DNA from: a virus
IMG/VR virus record: IMGVR_UViG_3300027782_000465
Span: 1-20,044 of that record
Reading direction: 5' to 3' (one strand)
DNA length: 20,044 bases
Position 1 is the stretch's first letter. Each line of letters starts with the position of its first letter. Made by a program: the position numbers and the translations under genes. Under the pieces are notes generated by a model. It saw nothing but the letters and a program-made list of their open reading frames with translations, was not told the origin of the DNA and did no database searches. This document shows positions 18,201 to 20,044 of this stretch, in pieces.

Positions 18201-20044
18201 GCAGATAAAGAAGTTAAAAATTATTCTCAAATTAATTATGTAAATTCAACTTATAATGAAAATTACATCGTTTCTGGATTGGGTACAACAACTTTTAATA
18301 TTGTATTGACTAATATTCCCGAAAAATTGTCATATAATCAATCAGAATGCTCTACATTAGAGTATAGTACAAATTCTTTATCTTCCTCCGGAGGAATCAA
18401 AAATATTAGAATAATTTCTGGAGGAAATGGATTTAAAAAATTACCAGTTTTTGCTGGAAGTAATTCTACAAATGGTAATGGAGCATATATTATTTGTGAG
18501 TCAGATTCAATTGGTAGGATTAATCAAACAAAAATTTTAAATGAGGGATTTGAATACTCATCAGATAAAACTCTTAAACCAAAGGCAGATATTCCTTCAA
18601 TAATCAATTTATCATCTTCAAGTACTATTTCAAATATTTCTGTTTTAGACAGTGGTAAAAATTATACATATGCTCCAACTTTAATTGTAGTTAATTCTGA
18701 TACTGGAGAAAAAATTGATTCTGGATTTTTATCCCCAAAATTAGTTGGAAGTGGAATTGCTTCAGTAGATATTGTTAATGAACCAAAAGGATTGCCATCA
18801 TCAATAGTAACAATTAAAAGCATTAATAATACCAATGGTGTTGGTATTCAATCAATGTCAACAAATAGTAATAGTGGCGTTGCAACTTGCACTTTAATCA
18901 CACCATTAAGTGGATTTAATATAGAACCATTTGCTGTTGGTGATAAAATTTTTGTTGAGGGTGTGCAACAATATAGTTCTAATGGAAATGGATTTAACTC
19001 GGAAAATTGTGGGTATGAATTTTTTACAGTAATAGGATACACAAATGCTGGAACATATGAACCTAGACGATTAACATTTAGTGTGGCAGAATTCACAACA
19101 AATTCAGGAATTGCAAAAACTATACAAAATTCATATGGATTTATTGTAAATTATAAAAATTATCCAAAATTTGAAGTAACTCAAAAACTTTCCACATTTA
19201 TTATTGGGGAATATTTATCAGTACTGGTTAGTGGAAAGTTTGTAAAAATTGATTTAAAAATAACTCAGTATAATAATGATAGTATTAAGGTTCAAGGAAA
19301 CTATGATTTATCTGTTAATGATCTTATTCGAGGAGTTCAGTCGGGAAGTATTGCAACAATTAATTCGATAATAAAAAATTATGGCGAATTTGATGTCAGT
19401 TATAGTTGTAAGCAAAATTTAGGTTGGTCGGATAATATAGGTAATTTAGATGAAGATGTGCAAGTAATTTCTGATAATGATTATTATCAAAATCTTTCAT
19501 ATTCATTAAAAAGTTCTCAAACATGGGAGAATATTGTTACTCCAGTTAATAATATTCTACACCCGACTGGTCTTAAAAATTTTGCAGATACTGAAATTAT
19601 TTCTAATACAGGATTTGCATCTACCAATACGTTTGAATATACATCTATTCTGTATGATATTTTTAACGAAAATAGAGTCGATACTATTAATAATTTTGAT
19701 TTATCTTTAGATGTTGATCTATCTGCAGATGGTTCATCTAAGTTTTTAAAATTTAAAAATAAAAGATTAGCAGATTATATTGAATGTAGGACTAATAGGG
19801 CTCTTATAGTAGATGATATTAGCGCAGAATTTTCAAGTTCGGAACTCGATTCGGGAACATATTCAAATATTTCCAATATTATAACATCTAAAAAATATGG
19901 AAGATTTTTAGTTCAAATTTCTGATATTAAAAATACTAAATTTCAATTTTCAGAAATTATAACAATTAATGATAATAATGACATATTTACTTTGGAAAAA
20001 GGTAGTATTGGAAATACAAATACACGTTTAGCAGATATTTATGG
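12282..20044 (+). CDS. Giant baseplate/tail structural protein (YHYH, partial)
   Basis: One frame runs from ATG 12282 (GAGGG ribosome binding site at 12271-12275) to the window edge, giving 2587 complete codons without a stop that I could find. The N-terminus (FLKQYYISQEYQGGPVDI, about residues 35-52) is of a type I recall in cyanophage virion proteins encoded after gene 6, where T4 has gene 7. About residues 80-130 and 320-365 hold two similar small domains (ITV.ST.GF...G...I....YT...N.F.GC). Residues about 1229-1248 form a YHYH-type motif with HSPIIG and GWAYDGNPIYG. From about 731 to 2140 a G-x-x-Y turn recurs (NGGKNYD, RGSGYEN, NAGSNYG, SGSGYGE, PGNDYKI, SGGNGFK, DSGKNYT), and GIGT tracts recur also. 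The product is probably a fibrous beta-rich baseplate or tail component. The C-terminus lies outside the window. Confidence 0.85.
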   Translation, partial: MIQTGFESRIKVQQIIENQLPGFILDESPKTAEFLKQYYISQEYQGGPVDIAENLDQYLNLDNLIPEVIVGNIGLSTNITSTVGVITVTSTKGFPSTYGLLKIDDEIITYTGITTNTFTGCIRGFSGITSYHQDLNSEELVFSESKSASHVKNSKVINLSSQFLQEFYKKLKYTLTPGLEHVNFVSDLHVGNFIRESKTLYQTKGTDESFRILFNILYGETPKVIDLEKFLIKPSAAKYIRREVMVAERISGDPSLLVGQTIRKSTDENTTASVSEVEIIKRGVKNYYKLLIFIGYDDTFPTVTGTFNITGSTRVLEDVEPNANIITVDSTIGFGQTGTIYIGNNIATYTSKSINQFFGCTGIETTVKATSIVRSDETYYGYENGDFSKKVELRLTGVVSKFLPTLQLGTVDENEQIGVKYLGEIITNPTENASKEEIFANSWIYNTSSRYQIESFNSGSISQVVLSGTIDKSSLKVGDRINILERDSEILAVSNLTILEITNNQISISNNFTLNQNKDYDIRRIINSSSVTENSTSLEYNSLFADIQNVYIDNNYGYMYVASNSLPSYEIDKKTFSYIASSLSDQDIETGLYSTINFEEKVSFLTGFQIFYQPEISPISGLAKGIYYVEVLSNKSQIRLYTSKTFIGSENYIQFGELVPGNHLFILNSQSNNIISAQKILRKFPINTNIADGSSDLTDPGSVGMLINGVEATSYKSNEKIYYGPIERVDVLNGGKNYDVINPPILQISSGIASIQPIVRGSIERIFVDPQDFNIDTLVSIAVTGGNGRGASFEPFIEIQRREIEFDSRQTIYGGGVDIYSETITFLSPHYLSNGQPIYYSPRNNNPLGIGNFNASNVYQNKTLNDGGIYYTKVINNTTIQLYERISDYRIGINTVGFTESQTSGIHIFKTEPKKVLTDIKVINRGSGYENRKLRVNSSGISTINNTITFKNHGFNHGELIVYNCETTAISGLSSSKQYYILKIDDNKFRLSDAGIGGTSILDYQREKYVKFGTTGSGYQIFNYPPISVKVEYTTSGIGSTSIRGTIIANPSVKGEIVGAYLYNAGSNYGSTIINLHKKPTISIKNGKNAEVSPVIVNGRIIDTNLQYGGIEYYSTPDLKVIGSGSGCILRPVIQNNKLVDVIVVTSGSGYGENTRIIVESSGKNAIFDAKIRPLEINNNFFYATEDLLSNFRKTSNELLINSRNNLQYFISGYSQFIQNQFNDIGLNHSPIIGWAYDGNPIYGSYGYTDPNDKNSPIKRLSSGYTTNASNIENRPADFYLGFFADDYKFTSSGDLDASNGRFCITPEFPNGVYAYFATSESDIYGNIVGQFPYFIGNYYRSKFVSDNRKLDQSFDFNNSKLIRNTFPYKINDEYGGNDFIIESNEIINQKTNVESVTSGSVSNFNIVEPGNDYKIGDNLNFNAIEISEDNGGIIAQVSKLKGKDIVNLQTTLTSYYDAIFTWKNGNQVEVSILPYHSIENLDTVTISGFSTSLSDLNDSYQVGVTSYTSILISDMPAFSMPPYYMPTAGIVTDIYVSRIPDNISIGSSIGIGTETLSVINIFNDLSVLRAVRQQPTGSAHTSTTIVNFIPNSFTIEHKTNYFDSKLNKEFYFNPKQSVGIGTTAGAGTSLTYTVGNKDYQISVPTQSIFLPDHPFETNQEVIFKKLSSSDPLYVSNTQTSDLYTLPTSGNQQIVYIIKKSKDYIGIVTQVGLTTTTNGLFFQNNGTDDYRYSIKSTYSQVTGNVDKIKTLVSVSTSHNLSNGDTINLNLIPNLSVGIGTSTSISVKYDTSTERLLINPIGFSTSGINTSTNTITLRSHNLNTGNKILYSSNGSVAQGLSTGFYFVYKVDNDKIKLCETYIDSVTIPPTVVDIVGIGTTTQTISPINPKIDVIRNNNLIFNLSDTSLLGYNFKIYYDQDFADEFVSTGSASTFSISGFGTVGVSTNASLALNYSEGLPTKLYYSLEKSGYISTADKEVKNYSQINYVNSTYNENYIVSGLGTTTFNIVLTNIPEKLSYNQSECSTLEYSTNSLSSSGGIKNIRIISGGNGFKKLPVFAGSNSTNGNGAYIICESDSIGRINQTKILNEGFEYSSDKTLKPKADIPSIINLSSSSTISNISVLDSGKNYTYAPTLIVVNSDTGEKIDSGFLSPKLVGSGIASVDIVNEPKGLPSSIVTIKSINNTNGVGIQSMSTNSNSGVATCTLITPLSGFNIEPFAVGDKIFVEGVQQYSSNGNGFNSENCGYEFFTVIGYTNAGTYEPRRLTFSVAEFTTNSGIAKTIQNSYGFIVNYKNYPKFEVTQKLSTFIIGEYLSVLVSGKFVKIDLKITQYNNDSIKVQGNYDLSVNDLIRGVQSGSIATINSIIKNYGEFDVSYSCKQNLGWSDNIGNLDEDVQVISDNDYYQNLSYSLKSSQTWENIVTPVNNILHPTGLKNFADTEIISNTGFASTNTFEYTSILYDIFNENRVDTINNFDLSLDVDLSADGSSKFLKFKNKRLADYIECRTNRALIVDDISAEFSSSELDSGTYSNISNIITSKKYGRFLVQISDIKNTKFQFSEIITINDNNDIFTLEKGSIGNTNTRLADIY

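Overview
The window is best read as part of the genome of a T4-like cyanomyovirus, most likely a Synechococcus phage. All supported genes are on the + strand. The assignment rests on a gp25-gp6 baseplate pair followed by a very large structural reading frame carrying a YHYH motif, a phage-type speD, late promoter-like NATAAATA sites before speD and gene 25, and dense strings of tiny overlapping genes. Many of the small proteins look like families I remember from marine cyanophages. That recollection was not checked by a search.

Region 1 (1-2198) is a compact early-type operon of about eleven small genes, mostly joined by ATGA or TGATG overlaps. All are hypothetical and two encode single-span membrane proteins. 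Region 2 (2199-2691) is the only long gene-free stretch. It holds a perfect 11-bp inverted repeat, three 33-bp tandem repeats, and a cluster of the odd palindrome CTCGACGAG that continues into the small gene downstream. Two small genes (2692 and 2861) follow, each behind a TTGCAT-N17-TAnAAT promoter.

Region 3 (3011-7300) is a chain of short transcription units. Each is separated by a hairpin at or near the stop codon, then a sigma70-like -10, then a short leader. Its genes include an ArdA-like antirestriction protein, a protein with the KxDG, EGxV and FKLV motifs of covalent nucleotidyltransferases (ligase fold), and a MutH/Sau3AI-type endonuclease. Together they suggest a DNA-processing or host-defence-facing cluster. 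G+C rises through this region to about 65% near 6800-7200, then drops abruptly to about 30%.

Region 4 (7300-9921) carries an AbrB-like small protein, a GT-A fold glycosyltransferase behind a near-consensus TTGACA-N17-TATGAT promoter, several small cyanophage-type proteins, and speD (AdoMet decarboxylase, polyamine synthesis). Region 5 (9923-20044) is the late structural module: baseplate wedge gp25, baseplate wedge gp6, and a frame of more than 2587 codons that runs off the window. It presumably encodes a baseplate- or tail-associated structural protein.

The most interesting structures are the repeated intergenic cassettes. One hairpin family starts inside the TGA stop codon in all three of its copies, and one promoter/leader of 33 nt is duplicated exactly. 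The other highlights are the CTCGACGAG array and the ArdA, ligase-fold and MutH-like neighbourhood.
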